The notes under the pieces are model-generated. The model was not told the DNA's origin. It saw only the letters and a list, made by a program, of their open reading frames with translations, and did no database searches. Source: Novosphingobium sp. (GTDB lineage: Bacteria; Pseudomonadota; Alphaproteobacteria; Sphingomonadales; Sphingomonadaceae). Taken from it: a DNA stretch of 64,000 nucleotides. The position numbers were made by a program, and so were the translations under genes. The stretch is from the NCBI RefSeq assembly GCF_027489515.1, contig NZ_JAIXZS010000100.1:23115-87114 (forward strand). Direction: 5' to 3'. Positions 43,760 to 52,388 of this stretch are shown in pieces (the stretch's first letter is position 1; each line of letters begins with the position of its first letter).

Positions 43760-44827
43760 TTATCCCAGAATATGCCCCGTCCGGTCGCGCTTGGTATCGA
43801 GATAGCGCGCATTGTGCGGATTGGCCGGCAGCTGGTGCGCCACCCGTTCGCGCACGGTCACCCCGACGGCTTCGAGCGCCGCGACTTTGGCCGGGTTGTT
43901 GGTCAACAGCCGCACCGCCGGCACGCCCAGCAGATCAAGCATGCGCGCCGCCACGGGAAAATCGCGCGCCTCGCTCGGCAGGCCGAGCCGCTCGTTGGCG
44001 TCCACCGTGTCGAAGCCCTGATCCTGCAGCTCGTAGGCGCGCAGCTTGTTGATGAGGCCGATGCCGCGCCCTTCCTGCCGCAGGTAGAGCAGCAGCCCCC
44101 AACCGCCTGCATTGGCCTCCTCCGCCATGCGCGCGAGCGCGGCATCGAGCTGCGGCCCGCAATCGCATTTGAGGCTGCCGAGCACGTCGCCGGTCAGGCA
44201 TTCGCTATGGAGGCGCACAAGGGGCACATGATCGCCGCTCTGCGTGCCGATCACCAGCGCGACATGCTCGCGCAGATCGTCGCGCGCGCGGAAGGCGATG
44301 ATCTCCGCGCGCTCGCAGGCATCGACCGGCAGCCGCGCGCGCGCCTGGATGGTGAGTTCGAGCGGGTCCTTGAAGGCGGCGAGATCCGCGGGCGTTACGT
44401 GGGCCGCCGGCTCAACCCCGGTCGCGACCATGAACGCCGGCAGGATGCCTGCGAGCCGTGCCAGTTCCATCGCCGTCACAGCTGAGGACTGCGCAGGGCA
44501 GGGGTCGGCGCGGAATGGCCCCCGCATCGGTTCGGCCAGATCGAGCGCCGGATCGGCGAGGGTGCGCGCGGCATGGAGCGAGAAGGGCTCCGCGCCGTGG
44601 ATCATCACCGGCATGTGCGGCTCGGCGGCATCGCGCTGGTTGGCGAGCTTCAGCGTGGCGGCGCGGGCGTGCGATATGAGCAGCCGCGCGGCATAGAGCC
44701 CGGGCTGCGCGAAGGCGGTTTCGGCGGGCAACAGATCGAGCGTGCCGTCTTCCGCTTCGACCCGGATCGCCCAGCCATGGCGCAGCGCATCAAGCGCAAG
44801 CGCCACCGCCCGGGCACTGCCGGTCAA
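43760..44827 (-). CDS. ribA: GTP cyclohydrolase II
   Basis: First step of riboflavin synthesis. The C-terminal ~200 residues hold the zinc site (SECLTGDVLGSLKCDCGPQL) and the catalytic LLLYLRQEGRGIGLINKLRA. The N-terminal ~150 residues are a diverged DHBP-synthase-like domain (MRGPFRADPCPAQSSAVTAM), without clear RibB catalytic residues, as seen in several alphaproteobacterial RibA proteins. Start is uncertain: the TTG at 44827 overlaps the xth stop (TTGA) and gives 355 residues; a frame from 44998 would run deep into xth. Operon with xth. Confidence 0.88.
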   Translation of the reverse strand: MTGSARAVALALDALRHGWAIRVEAEDGTLDLLPAETAFAQPGLYAARLLISHARAATLKLANQRDAAEPHMPVMIHGAEPFSLHAARTLADPALDLAEPMRGPFRADPCPAQSSAVTAMELARLAGILPAFMVATGVEPAAHVTPADLAAFKDPLELTIQARARLPVDACERAEIIAFRARDDLREHVALVIGTQSGDHVPLVRLHSECLTGDVLGSLKCDCGPQLDAALARMAEEANAGGWGLLLYLRQEGRGIGLINKLRAYELQDQGFDTVDANERLGLPSEARDFPVAARMLDLLGVPAVRLLTNNPAKVAALEAVGVTVRERVAHQLPANPHNARYLDTKRDRTGHILG

Positions 44828-45627
44828 AGCGCAAACTCCGTGATCAGCGGGACATGGTCCGAAGGCTGGTCCCACCGCCGTGTTTCCTCGACAAAGCGGT
44901 GCGAGAGCGACTGCGCGGCAAGCTCGGGCGAGGCCCACATGTGATCGAGTCGCCGACCCTGATCCTTCTCGCGCCAGTACGAGCGGTAGGACCACCACGA
45001 ATAGTTGCGCTCGGGCGCGGGGATATGCTTGCGGCCAAGGTCCACCCAGCCATGCGCATCGCCGAACGCGCCAAGCGCCGCCACTTCCTGCGGCGTGTGG
45101 CTGACGACCTTGATGAGCGCCTTGTGGTCATAAACGTCGCAATCGAGCGGGGCGATGTTGAAGTCGCCCACGATCAGCGTCGGCCGGTCGAGCGCGTCTG
45201 CCCAGCGCGTCATGCGTTCCAGAAACGCGAGCTTCTGGCCGAACTTCGGGTTCGCCTCGGGGTCGGGAATATCACCGCCCGCCGGGATATAGACGTTCTC
45301 GAGCATCAGCCCGCCGCCAGGGCCGAGAACCTCGACCCCAACATGCCGCGCCTCGCCATTGGCCTGCCAGTCGTGCCGGTTCACTTCGCGGATCGGCACG
45401 CGGCTCACCGTGGCGACGCCGTGGTAGCCCTTCTGCCCATGCACCGCGCGGTGGGTATAGCCGAGCCGCTCGAACATCTCGTGCGGGAAGAGCGATTCGG
45501 CGGTCTTGATCTCCTGCAGGCACAGCACGTCGGGCGCCTGCTCGGTAAGGAACCGCTCGACCTGATCGATGCGCAGCCGCACCGAATTGATGTTCCAGGT
45601 GGCGACGGTGAACGTGGGGGAGGCCAT
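44824..45627 (-). CDS. xth: Exodeoxyribonuclease III
   Basis: AP endonuclease/3' exonuclease of base-excision repair, 267 residues. Hallmarks: VATWNINSVRLRIDQVERFL, LCLQEIKTAESLFP with the metal-binding glutamate, IVGDFNIAPLDCDVYDHKAL, RRLDHMWASPELA and the catalytic histidine in PSDHVPLITEF. Start ATG 45627 is at the family's usual first residue; the frame upstream to 45789 is non-coding. Ribosome site is weak. Stop overlaps ribA start. Confidence 0.94.
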   Translation of the reverse strand: MASPTFTVATWNINSVRLRIDQVERFLTEQAPDVLCLQEIKTAESLFPHEMFERLGYTHRAVHGQKGYHGVATVSRVPIREVNRHDWQANGEARHVGVEVLGPGGGLMLENVYIPAGGDIPDPEANPKFGQKLAFLERMTRWADALDRPTLIVGDFNIAPLDCDVYDHKALIKVVSHTPQEVAALGAFGDAHGWVDLGRKHIPAPERNYSWWSYRSYWREKDQGRRLDHMWASPELAAQSLSHRFVEETRRWDQPSDHVPLITEFAL

Positions 45628-45734
45628 GCCCCGCGCTTTACGGACCTCGGGCCAAGGCGGCAAGCGGCCTGCGCGAACAGGCATGCAACAGGAGCGCTGA
45701 TCGAAGTCGCCCCGGAGGCAACCCCGGACCCTAA

Positions 45735-45772
45735 CAAAAAAACCCTCGGACCGGGGGCGTGGTCCGAGGGTT
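45735..45772 (-). terminator. Strong rho-independent terminator, minus strand
   Basis: Perfect 11-bp stem (AACCCTCGGAC / GTCCGAGGGTT, 45741-45751 and 45762-45772) with 10-base loop, followed on the minus strand by seven or more T residues (complement of 45735-45742). It stops minus-strand transcripts before the xth-ribA operon. Confidence 0.9.
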
Positions 45773-45923
45773 CCTTGTGCGTTCGTCACGCTGTCAGGAC
45801 GGGGGATAAGGGACCGGGTAACAGGGGGGGCGAACCCGGTCGGTACCGTCTTGACCCCTTCTTTCTAGGACCCTGCCGCTTGCTGGCGGATGAACGGTGC
45901 TGTCAGGGAAGACCCAAAGTGGT

Positions 45924-45969
45924 CGCAAATTGTCGCAGGACCGGGCCTTGCCCTCAGGGGCTGCGACAA
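45924..45969 (-). terminator. Possible lolA terminator
   Basis: A 9-bp perfect stem (TTGTCGCAG / CTGCGACAA, 45930-45938 and 45961-45969) starting 9 bp past the lolA stop. On the minus strand only a short TTT follows, so termination would be weak; it may act as a 3' stabilising hairpin. Confidence 0.4.
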
Positions 45970-45977
45970 GCTGCGCG

Positions 45978-46643
45978 CTACTTGCGGCCAGTCCCGCGGG
46001 GATCGTTCCAGCGGAAGATGTTCGAGGGCAGCGCCACGCCGTAGCGCTGATTCGAAAGCCGCACCGTGGTGCGCCGATTCTGCGAATCGAGCGCGATCCA
46101 GCTGTTGAGCTCCCATCCGCCCGGCGCACCCGCCTTCTTCAGCATGATCATCGTGATCGAGCCGTATTCCGGGTGGCGCGGATCGTGCACATCCATGCTG
46201 AGCACATCGGGGTGGCCGGTCTGGTTGAGCGTCGCGAAGCGCGCGACGTCCTTGTTCGGATCGAGCAGCGCGCCCAAGGGGCTGTTGCGGATCGGCCAGC
46301 GCTGCACCTGGCGCACTTCATAGTCGATCAGCGTCAGCGCCGAGCCGTCGGAGACGATCAGGAGCGGTACGCCTGCCTCGTACTGGAAACGGATCTTGCC
46401 GGGGCGCTGCATCGAAAGCACGCCGGTCAGGCGCTGTCCGTTGCGATCGGTCTGGACGAAATCGGCCTGCAGCGTGGTAATCGCGCGCAGCGCCGCGACG
46501 GCCTGTTCGATCTGCGGGTTCACCGCAGGGGCCGCCGCTTCAGGCGCTGCTGCTGCGGAAACGACAGGTGCCGCCAGCGCAAGGAGCGCGGCGGCGAAGA
46601 GGGATCGGGAGGCAGGAAGCCGGCGAGCAGGGGTGCGGGTCAT
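45978..46643 (-). CDS. lolA: Outer-membrane lipoprotein carrier protein LolA family
   Basis: Periplasmic chaperone carrying lipoproteins from LolCDE to the outer membrane. Signal peptide RSLFAAALLALAAPVVSAAA; the mature part shows AITTLQADFVQTDRNGQRLT, GVLSMQRPGKIRFQYEAGVP and NSWIALDSQNRRTTVRLSN, the LolA fold's pattern. Start set at 46643 (GGGGA 5 bases upstream); ATGs at 46655 and 46649 are also in frame. About 221 residues. A LolB is not present, as usual outside gammaproteobacteria. Confidence 0.9.
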   Translation of the reverse strand: MTRTPARRLPASRSLFAAALLALAAPVVSAAAAPEAAAPAVNPQIEQAVAALRAITTLQADFVQTDRNGQRLTGVLSMQRPGKIRFQYEAGVPLLIVSDGSALTLIDYEVRQVQRWPIRNSPLGALLDPNKDVARFATLNQTGHPDVLSMDVHDPRHPEYGSITMIMLKKAGAPGGWELNSWIALDSQNRRTTVRLSNQRYGVALPSNIFRWNDPRGTGRK

Positions 46644-46736
46644 CGTCATCCCCATGCCAGTGCCGCAAGCGCATTGAACCCGGCGTGAACCCGAATGCGG
46701 GCCATCAGCCGGGCATTCCGTTGGGCCGGGGCCAGA

Positions 46737-46904
46737 TTACTTGATCTTGGCTTCCTTGAACTCGACATGCTTGCGCGCCACCGGGTCATACTTGCGGAAC
46801 ACCATCTTCTCGGTGGTGTTGCGCGGGTTCTTCTTCGTCACATAGAAGAAGCCGGTGTCGGCGGTCGAGACCAGGCGGATCTTGACGGTAGTAGGCTTGG
46901 CCAT
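46737..46904 (-). CDS. rpmG: 50S ribosomal protein L33
   Basis: 55-residue ribosomal protein, [20 protein letters not shown] then [20 protein letters not shown], a clear L33. It has no CxxC zinc pairs, so it is the zinc-independent form. ATG 46904. Monocistronic, between lolA and ppk2, both on the same strand. Confidence 0.97.
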   Translation of the reverse strand: MAKPTTVKIRLVSTADTGFFYVTKKNPRNTTEKMVFRKYDPVARKHVEFKEAKIK

Positions 46905-47004
46905 GGCTTTATCCTGAAAGTTCTTGCGCGCGTAAAACAGAGACGGCGGCGCGTTGCCACGCCGCCAGACAGGGGCCGGTCGTTGTGAGCGAATCGCGCA
47001 AAAG

Positions 47005-47802
47005 TCAAGTGTCGGGATAGGACGCCAGCGGCTCCAGCACCCCAAAGTGCTCCTTTGCGCAGGGTTCGGCCAGCGGCGGCAGCCCGGGAACCGTCTCCTC
47101 GACCCTCTTCACCGGCAGGCGGTTCAGCAGATCCCGCACCAGCGTCAGCCGCCCCCGGCGCTGGTCGTTGAAATCGACCAGCGTCCACGGCGCATGTTTC
47201 GTATGCGTTGCATCGAGCATCGCTTCGCGTGCCTTTGTATATTCGCGGTACTTGCTGCGTGCGGCGACATCGATCGGGGAAATCTTCCAGCGCTTTGCGG
47301 GATCATCGTGCCGCTCGGCAAGGCGCTTTTCCTGCTCTTCCTGATCGCAGGTCAGCCAGTACTTGAACAGCAGCAGCCCGTCCTCGACCAGCATCCGCTC
47401 GAACTTCGGCGCTGCCTCAAGAAACGCCTTGACCTCGGCGTCCGCCGCAAAGCCCATCACCTTTTCGACCCCCGCCCGGTTGTACCAGCTGCGGTCGAAC
47501 AGCACGATCTCGCCGCCGGCGGGCAAGTGCGGAACATAGCGCTGGAAGTACCACTGGGTTTTCTCGCGGTCCGTCGGCGCCGACAAGGCGACGGTACGGA
47601 CCTGCCGCGGGTTGAGCTTCTGCGAGATTGCATTGATCGCGCCGGTCTTGCCCGCCGTGTCGCGGCCTTCGAGGATCACGAGGATCCGCGCGCCGCATTG
47701 CCGTGCCCAGCCCGCCATTGCTGTGAGTTCGCCCTGCATCGCCTCAAGCGCTTCTTCGTAGTCTTTGCGGCTGAGCTCGTTCCTTTGGTCGTCCTTGCTC
47801 AC
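47005..47802 (-). CDS. ppk2: Polyphosphate kinase 2
   Basis: PPK2-family kinase moving phosphate between polyphosphate and nucleotides. Walker [21 protein letters not shown], lid/Walker B region [20 protein letters not shown], and [20 protein letters not shown] are diagnostic. Single-domain, 265 residues. Start GTG 47802 has AGGA 7 bases upstream; the frame upstream to 47880 has no such site. Class (I-III) and nucleotide preference cannot be set from sequence alone. Confidence 0.93.
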   Translation of the reverse strand: MSKDDQRNELSRKDYEEALEAMQGELTAMAGWARQCGARILVILEGRDTAGKTGAINAISQKLNPRQVRTVALSAPTDREKTQWYFQRYVPHLPAGGEIVLFDRSWYNRAGVEKVMGFAADAEVKAFLEAAPKFERMLVEDGLLLFKYWLTCDQEEQEKRLAERHDDPAKRWKISPIDVAARSKYREYTKAREAMLDATHTKHAPWTLVDFNDQRRGRLTLVRDLLNRLPVKRVEETVPGLPPLAEPCAKEHFGVLEPLASYPDT

Positions 47803-47910
47803 GGCAGTTCCTCTCGCTCTGGAAGGGCAGACTGTCGCACCCCTGCCGCTTTGGCAATCGCTGCCGATTGCGCCGCGCAAACGGACCTGCTAAAAGTTGC
47901 AATTGAAACC

Positions 47911-48849
47911 ATGTCCGACCTCATCGAACTTGCCGCCGATTTTACCCGGCTCCCCGAACTGCCCGCCGGCGTGTTCACCGCGCCGCTGCAGCGTCCGGCG
48001 CATGTCGGTGAGGATTGGCTTGAGCCGCGCCAGACGGCTTATTCGGCGGACGAACACCGCGTGTGGGACGATCTGTTCGCGCGCCAGATGGAAGTCCTCC
48101 CCGGCCGCGCGGCGAGCGCCTTCCTCAAGGGGCTGGACCGGCTCGATCTGGGTCGCGGCGGCGTGCCCGATTTCGCCCGCCTGTCCGCCGAACTCGGCGC
48201 GCTCACCGGCTGGAGCGTCGTGCCCGTGCCGATGCTCATCCCCGATCACGTGTTCTTCTGGCACCTCGCCAACCGCCGCTTCCCCGCCGGCAACTTCATC
48301 CGCCCGCGCGAACGCTTCGACTATATCGAGGAGCCGGACGTCTTCCACGACGTATTCGGCCACGTGCCGATGCTCACCGATCCGGTGTTCGCCGATTACA
48401 TGCAGGAATATGGCCGCGCCGGGTGGAAGGCGATGCGCTACAACCGCCTGAAGGCGCTCGGAGCGCTCTACTGGTACACGGTCGAGTTTGGCCTGATCAT
48501 GGAAGCCGAGGGGCTCCGGGCCTATGGCGCCGGCATCCTCTCCGGCCCGACCGAGGCGGTCTTCGCGCTGGAGGCGCAGTCCCCCAACCGCATCATGCTC
48601 CACGTCGACCGGGTGATGCGCACCGACTACGCGATCGACGATCTCCAGCCGACCTACTTCGTGATCGAAAGCTTCGCCGATCTCTTCCGGCAGACCGTCG
48701 AGCGCGATTTCGACCGCCTCTATCGCGGGCTCGGCTCCGGCTTCACCTATGCCGGCAGCGCGGTGATCGATGTCGACGACGTGCTCCACCGCGGCACGCT
48801 GGAGTATCACTTGCGCGGCGGGCGGGGTTCAGGCGCTGAGCCGGTTTAG
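47911..48849 (+). CDS. phhA: Phenylalanine 4-monooxygenase
   Basis: Non-haem iron, tetrahydropterin-dependent enzyme that turns phenylalanine into tyrosine. The iron site is EEPDVFHDVFGHVPMLTDPV (two histidines) with the glutamate in ALYWYTVEFGLIMEAEG. FFWHLANRRFPAGNFIRPRE is the pterin-binding region. 312 residues, bacterial single-domain form. The gene is divergent from ppk2 (109 bp between starts) and its stop overlaps the uppP stop by 4 bases on the other strand. Confidence 0.95.
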   Translation: MSDLIELAADFTRLPELPAGVFTAPLQRPAHVGEDWLEPRQTAYSADEHRVWDDLFARQMEVLPGRAASAFLKGLDRLDLGRGGVPDFARLSAELGALTGWSVVPVPMLIPDHVFFWHLANRRFPAGNFIRPRERFDYIEEPDVFHDVFGHVPMLTDPVFADYMQEYGRAGWKAMRYNRLKALGALYWYTVEFGLIMEAEGLRAYGAGILSGPTEAVFALEAQSPNRIMLHVDRVMRTDYAIDDLQPTYFVIESFADLFRQTVERDFDRLYRGLGSGFTYAGSAVIDVDDVLHRGTLEYHLRGGRGSGAEPV

Positions 48850-49658
48850 ACCCACAGCAGCCAGGCGAGGCCCACGGCCCCCAGCACGATGCGGTAGCCA
48901 GCAAACGGCGTAAAGCCGCGCTTGCTGACGTAGCCGATGAAGAACTTGATCACGACCAGCGAGACGAGGAACGAGACCACCGAGCCGATCGCAATTTCCT
49001 TCAGGCCGACCGGGACCGCGCCCGCGGAAAGCTCGTGCCGGTGATCCCACAGCTGCTTCACCGTCGCGCCCAGCATCGTCGGCACCGCGAGGAAGAAGCT
49101 GAACTCGGCCGCCGTCTTGCGATTCTCGCCCATCACCAGCGCGCCCATGATCGTCGCGCCCGAGCGCGAGACGCCGGGGATCACCGCGATGCACTGCATC
49201 ATGCCGATGCGGATCGCCTGCGCGAGCGGCATCTGACCGACCGGACGGTAGGTCTGGTGCGAGACCAGCCGCTCCACCGCGATGATGGCAAAGCCGCCCA
49301 GAATGAGCGCGATGCACACGACGACCGGGTTTTCGAGCAGCAGATCGATGCGCGACTTGAACAGCACGCCGACGATGGCGGCGGGAATGAAGGCCGCGAG
49401 CACGTTGCGGATGAACGCGATCGATTCGCGCGATCCGCGCAGTGCGCCGACCGCCACATCCAGAAAGGTGCGCCAGTAGAGCACAACGACCGCCATCACC
49501 GCTGGCAGCTGGATCACCACGTTGAACACTTCCCAGGTCTTCGCGTCATAGCCGAACAGCTCGGACGCGAGGATGAGGTGCCCGGTCGAGGAGACGGGAA
49601 TGAACTCGGTGAGTCCCTCGACAATACCGAGGAGGATGGCGGTGATGGTCGTATCCAT
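48846..49658 (-). CDS. uppP: Undecaprenyl-diphosphatase
   Basis: Membrane phosphatase recycling the lipid carrier for peptidoglycan and polysaccharide synthesis. Catalytic motifs: GIVEGLTEFIPVSSTGHLIL near the N-terminus and AVIPGVSRSGATIMGALV in the second half; about eight membrane helices; 270 residues. The region just upstream of its ATG, where promoter and ribosome site should lie, is occupied by the inverted-repeat element starting 7 bp away (49665). Confidence 0.95.
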   Translation of the reverse strand: MDTTITAILLGIVEGLTEFIPVSSTGHLILASELFGYDAKTWEVFNVVIQLPAVMAVVVLYWRTFLDVAVGALRGSRESIAFIRNVLAAFIPAAIVGVLFKSRIDLLLENPVVVCIALILGGFAIIAVERLVSHQTYRPVGQMPLAQAIRIGMMQCIAVIPGVSRSGATIMGALVMGENRKTAAEFSFFLAVPTMLGATVKQLWDHRHELSAGAVPVGLKEIAIGSVVSFLVSLVVIKFFIGYVSKRGFTPFAGYRIVLGAVGLAWLLWV

Positions 49659-49664
49659 GGGTTC

Positions 49665-49933
49665 AGAGCCTGTCCTGTCGAGGTGGAAGCATTGTCATCG
49701 CCTTAGAAAGCCTGCTGGCAAGGAAGGTCGCGCAGTGCGGGCTGGTAGCCCGTGCCAGCGACCTGACGCAGTCCAGCGGGCTTTCTAAGGCGACCCCTTC
49801 GGGGCGGGCCTATTTTGGCCCATCGCAGCGTCGATCGTCGGTCACTATGCGTGAACATAGCTCCCTCCTCTCTTCTCGCGCTGGGCCAAAATAGGCTCCG
49901 TGCCAATGCTTCCACCTCGACAGGACAGGCTCT
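49665..49933. mobile_element. 269-bp palindromic element with 30-bp terminal inverted repeats (MITE-like or structured RNA)
   Basis: The ends are perfect 30-bp inverted repeats (49665-49694 and 49904-49933, beginning AGAGCCTGTCC). Inside are two further arms: 49700-49718 pairs with 49773-49791 (18 of 19, plus a wobble) and 49808-49822 pairs perfectly with 49882-49896. The first arm is capped by GGTCGC/GCGACC and CGGGCT/AGCCCG stems; between arms sits CCCC-TTC-GGGG; the second arm encloses CTATG/CATAG. No open frame for a transposase. No target-site duplication could be seen. It could be a MITE or a multibranched RNA. Confidence 0.7.
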
Positions 49934-50005
49934 CAGGGGTCGCCGCAGCGCAGCATTCTGTCAAGCCGCCGCCACCTTAAAGTTCTGTCATCCGGTCGTT
50001 TTGCC

Positions 50006-50134
50006 GCTGCCCACCCCCGGCCCCTCCCGCAAAGCGGGAGGGGAGGAGAGCAAGCCCGCGTGCGCCCTCCCGCTTGCGGGAGGGCCGCGAGACTTGGCGA
50101 ACGCAGTGAGCCTAGTCGCAGCGGGGTGGGCAGC
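50006..50134. repeat. REP/BIME-like palindromic unit between uppP and the M13 peptidase
   Basis: 129 bp bounded by 12-bp inverted repeats (GCTGCCCACCCC at 50006-50017 and its complement at 50123-50134). It contains two near-identical hairpins built on CTCCCGC: 50021-50043 (10-bp stem, AAA loop) and 50064-50085 (10-bp stem, 2-base loop), then a further partial hairpin GCGAGACTTGGC/GCCTAGTCGC at 50087-50119. It abuts the 3' end of the peptidase gene. Typical of extragenic repeats that occur many times per genome. Confidence 0.65.
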
Positions 50135-50146
50135 CGCCGCAGCTGC

Positions 50147-52303
50147 TCACCAGATCCGCACGCGCTGATCGGGCGGGAGGTAGAGTTTGTCGCCCGGCTT
50201 CACCCCGAACGCGGCGTACCAGGGATCGAAATTGCGCACGACCCCGTTGACCCGCGCCACGGCGAGCGAATGCGGATCGGTCTTGAGCAACTGGCGGCCA
50301 AACGCCTCGCGGTACTTCCAGCGCCACGCCTGCGCGTAGGAGAGGAAGAAGCGCTGGTCGCCGGTCAGCCCGCCCAACACCGGCGCCGGCTTGCCGCCCA
50401 GCGAGAGCTTGTAGGCCTGATACGCCATCGAGAGCCCGCCAAGGTCGCCGATGTTCTCGCCCAGCGTCAGCCGGCCGTTGTGGCAGGTCTTGCCTTCGTC
50501 ATAGGGGCACTGCTGATCGTATTGTGCGGCGAGCTTCGCGCCCAGCGCATCGAAGGTCTTGCGGTCGCTGGCGGTCCACCAGTCCTTGAGCGCGCCGGTA
50601 CCGTCATAGCGCGACCCCGCATCATCGAAGCCATGGCCGATCTCGTGGCCGATGGTCGCGCCCACCGCGCCGTAGTTCACCGCGTCGTCCGCCTTGGGAT
50701 TGAAATAGGGCGGCTGGAGATAGGCCGCCGGGAACACGATTTCGTTGGCCGGCGGCATGTAGTAGGCGTTCACCGTCTGCGGGGTCATCAGCCACTTGGT
50801 CTTGTCGACGGGCTTTGTCAGCTCGTCCAGCATGTCCTGCCAGTGCCAGCGGCTCGATTCGATCGCGTTGGCGAGCGGCTGGCCCGACTGGATGTTCATC
50901 CCCTCATAGGTCTTGAACTTGTCCGGATAGCCGATCTTGACGGTGAACTGGTCGAGCTTGGCCTTGGCCGCGGCGCGCGTGGCCGGGGTCATCCACGCCA
51001 GATCCTTGAGGTTCTCGGCCAGCGCCGCGCGCAGGTTGCTGACGAGCCCCATCATCGCCACCTTGCTCGAAGGCGGAAAGTGCTTCTCGACATAGGCTTG
51101 TCCGATGGCTTCGCCCATTTGCGCCTGCACGGTGGACAGCGCGCGCTGCCAGCGCTGGCGGTCGCGTTCCTTGCCCTGCAGCGTGCGCCCGAAGAAATCG
51201 AAGCGAGCGGCGTCGATGTCGCTCGGCAGCACCGCGGCATAGTCCGAGAGGAAGTGCGCCGCGGTCCATGCCTGCAGCACGCCGAGGTCCTCCTCGCCCA
51301 GCAGCCGGATCAGCGCCGGAAAGCCGCCGCCGAGCTTGGCGAGATCGTCCGAGCTGAGGCCCAGCTTGGCGACCTTGTCCGCGCCCGGCGGGATTTCCGC
51401 CACGATCACGTTCGGCACCTGTCCCAGCCCGGTGCCTTCCAGCAGCGGGGCGACCGGAAAGGCACCGCCCAGCGCGACGAGATCGGCACGGGAGAGGCGG
51501 TTGGTGGTGAGCAGCGGATTGCGCGCCACCGCCTTGTCCCAGTCCGCCACCGCGATCTTGCGCTCGAATTCATAGACCTTGGCGGCCATCGCCGGCGCAT
51601 CGGCATAGCCCGCCTTGCCGAGCAGGAACGCAAGGTAGGCGCGGTACTTGCTCTGGATCGCGCGGTTGGCCTCGCTGTCGACCAGGTAATAGTCGCGGTC
51701 GGGCAGGCCCAGCCCGCCAACGCCGGTGTAGACCGCGTTGGCGCCCGGGTTCTCGCGGTCGATGCTCACTTCGAAGGCAACCGGCGAGGGGTAGCCCGGC
51801 GCGGCAAACAGCGCGGCAAGCTCGGCGCGGGTCTTTGCCGCGCGGATGCGGTCGAGATAGGGTTTCGCGGGCGCCAGCCCCGCTGCGTCGATCGCGGCGG
51901 TATCGAGAAATGCGCGGTAGCTGTCGGCAATCCGCTGCCCGGTCGTGCCCGGGGTCTGCGGCGTCGCAGCGAGTCCCTCGACGATTTCCTTCACGGCCTG
52001 CTCCGCGCCGAGGATCAGCCCGAGCGCGCTGCCGCTGAAGGGATATTGCGGCGGGATCACTTCGCTACGTTCCCACTTGCCGTTCACATAGGCGAAGAAG
52101 TCGTCGCCGGGCTTCACCGCCGGATCGAGATCAGCCGGGTTGAAGCCCCAGCCGCCGAAGGACTGGAGGCGGTAGCCATCGATCACCCTGGTTTCGGCAG
52201 GGGTATCGGCAGGGGTATCGGCAGGGGTATCAGCCTGCGCTGCAGGGGCCGCAAGCGCGAACAGGGAAACGGCAGCAAACGCGCCGGCAAATCGCTTCAT
52301 CAT
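50147..52303 (-). CDS. M13 family zinc metallopeptidase (neprilysin/PepO-like)
   Basis: Exported oligopeptidase. Signal peptide FAGAFAAVSLFALAAPAAQA, then a short PADT repeat linker, then the M13 domains. Zinc site: ATIGHEIGHGFDDAG (HExxH) and LTLGENIGDLGGLSMAYQAY with the third ligand glutamate and aspartate. NAYYMPPANEIVFPAAYLQP matches the substrate-binding NAxY motif. The C-terminus ends YLPPDQRVRIW, the M13 ending. 718 residues. A second ATG at 52300 is possible. Likely degrades periplasmic peptides. Confidence 0.95.
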   Translation of the reverse strand: MMKRFAGAFAAVSLFALAAPAAQADTPADTPADTPAETRVIDGYRLQSFGGWGFNPADLDPAVKPGDDFFAYVNGKWERSEVIPPQYPFSGSALGLILGAEQAVKEIVEGLAATPQTPGTTGQRIADSYRAFLDTAAIDAAGLAPAKPYLDRIRAAKTRAELAALFAAPGYPSPVAFEVSIDRENPGANAVYTGVGGLGLPDRDYYLVDSEANRAIQSKYRAYLAFLLGKAGYADAPAMAAKVYEFERKIAVADWDKAVARNPLLTTNRLSRADLVALGGAFPVAPLLEGTGLGQVPNVIVAEIPPGADKVAKLGLSSDDLAKLGGGFPALIRLLGEEDLGVLQAWTAAHFLSDYAAVLPSDIDAARFDFFGRTLQGKERDRQRWQRALSTVQAQMGEAIGQAYVEKHFPPSSKVAMMGLVSNLRAALAENLKDLAWMTPATRAAAKAKLDQFTVKIGYPDKFKTYEGMNIQSGQPLANAIESSRWHWQDMLDELTKPVDKTKWLMTPQTVNAYYMPPANEIVFPAAYLQPPYFNPKADDAVNYGAVGATIGHEIGHGFDDAGSRYDGTGALKDWWTASDRKTFDALGAKLAAQYDQQCPYDEGKTCHNGRLTLGENIGDLGGLSMAYQAYKLSLGGKPAPVLGGLTGDQRFFLSYAQAWRWKYREAFGRQLLKTDPHSLAVARVNGVVRNFDPWYAAFGVKPGDKLYLPPDQRVRIW
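52194..52229 (-). repeat. Three perfect 12-bp tandem repeats in the M13 peptidase gene
   Basis: TCGGCAGGGGTA repeated three times exactly, encoding ADTPADTPADTP just after the signal peptide. Expansion by 12 bp keeps frame, so length variation of the linker is expected. The unit resembles the degenerate array at 18052-18146. Confidence 0.85.
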
Positions 52304-52388
52304 GGGTGCGGGATATCCAGCAAGGTGATGTGTGCCAGAATGAGACTAATCAGCCCGTCCCACTTGTCCAGCAGCGATGGTTGAACCT

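Larger units (their letters stand above)
45628..45977. other. 350-bp gap between xth and lolA with several hairpins
   Basis: No protein gene is supported. Minus-strand features: a lolA-proximal hairpin (45924-45969), an 8-bp stem GACCGGGT/ACCCGGTC (45812-45819 and 45834-45841), and a strong terminator (45735-45772). Because a strong terminator lies 200 bp beyond lolA and after another possible terminator, a small RNA between them is possible. Confidence 0.5.
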
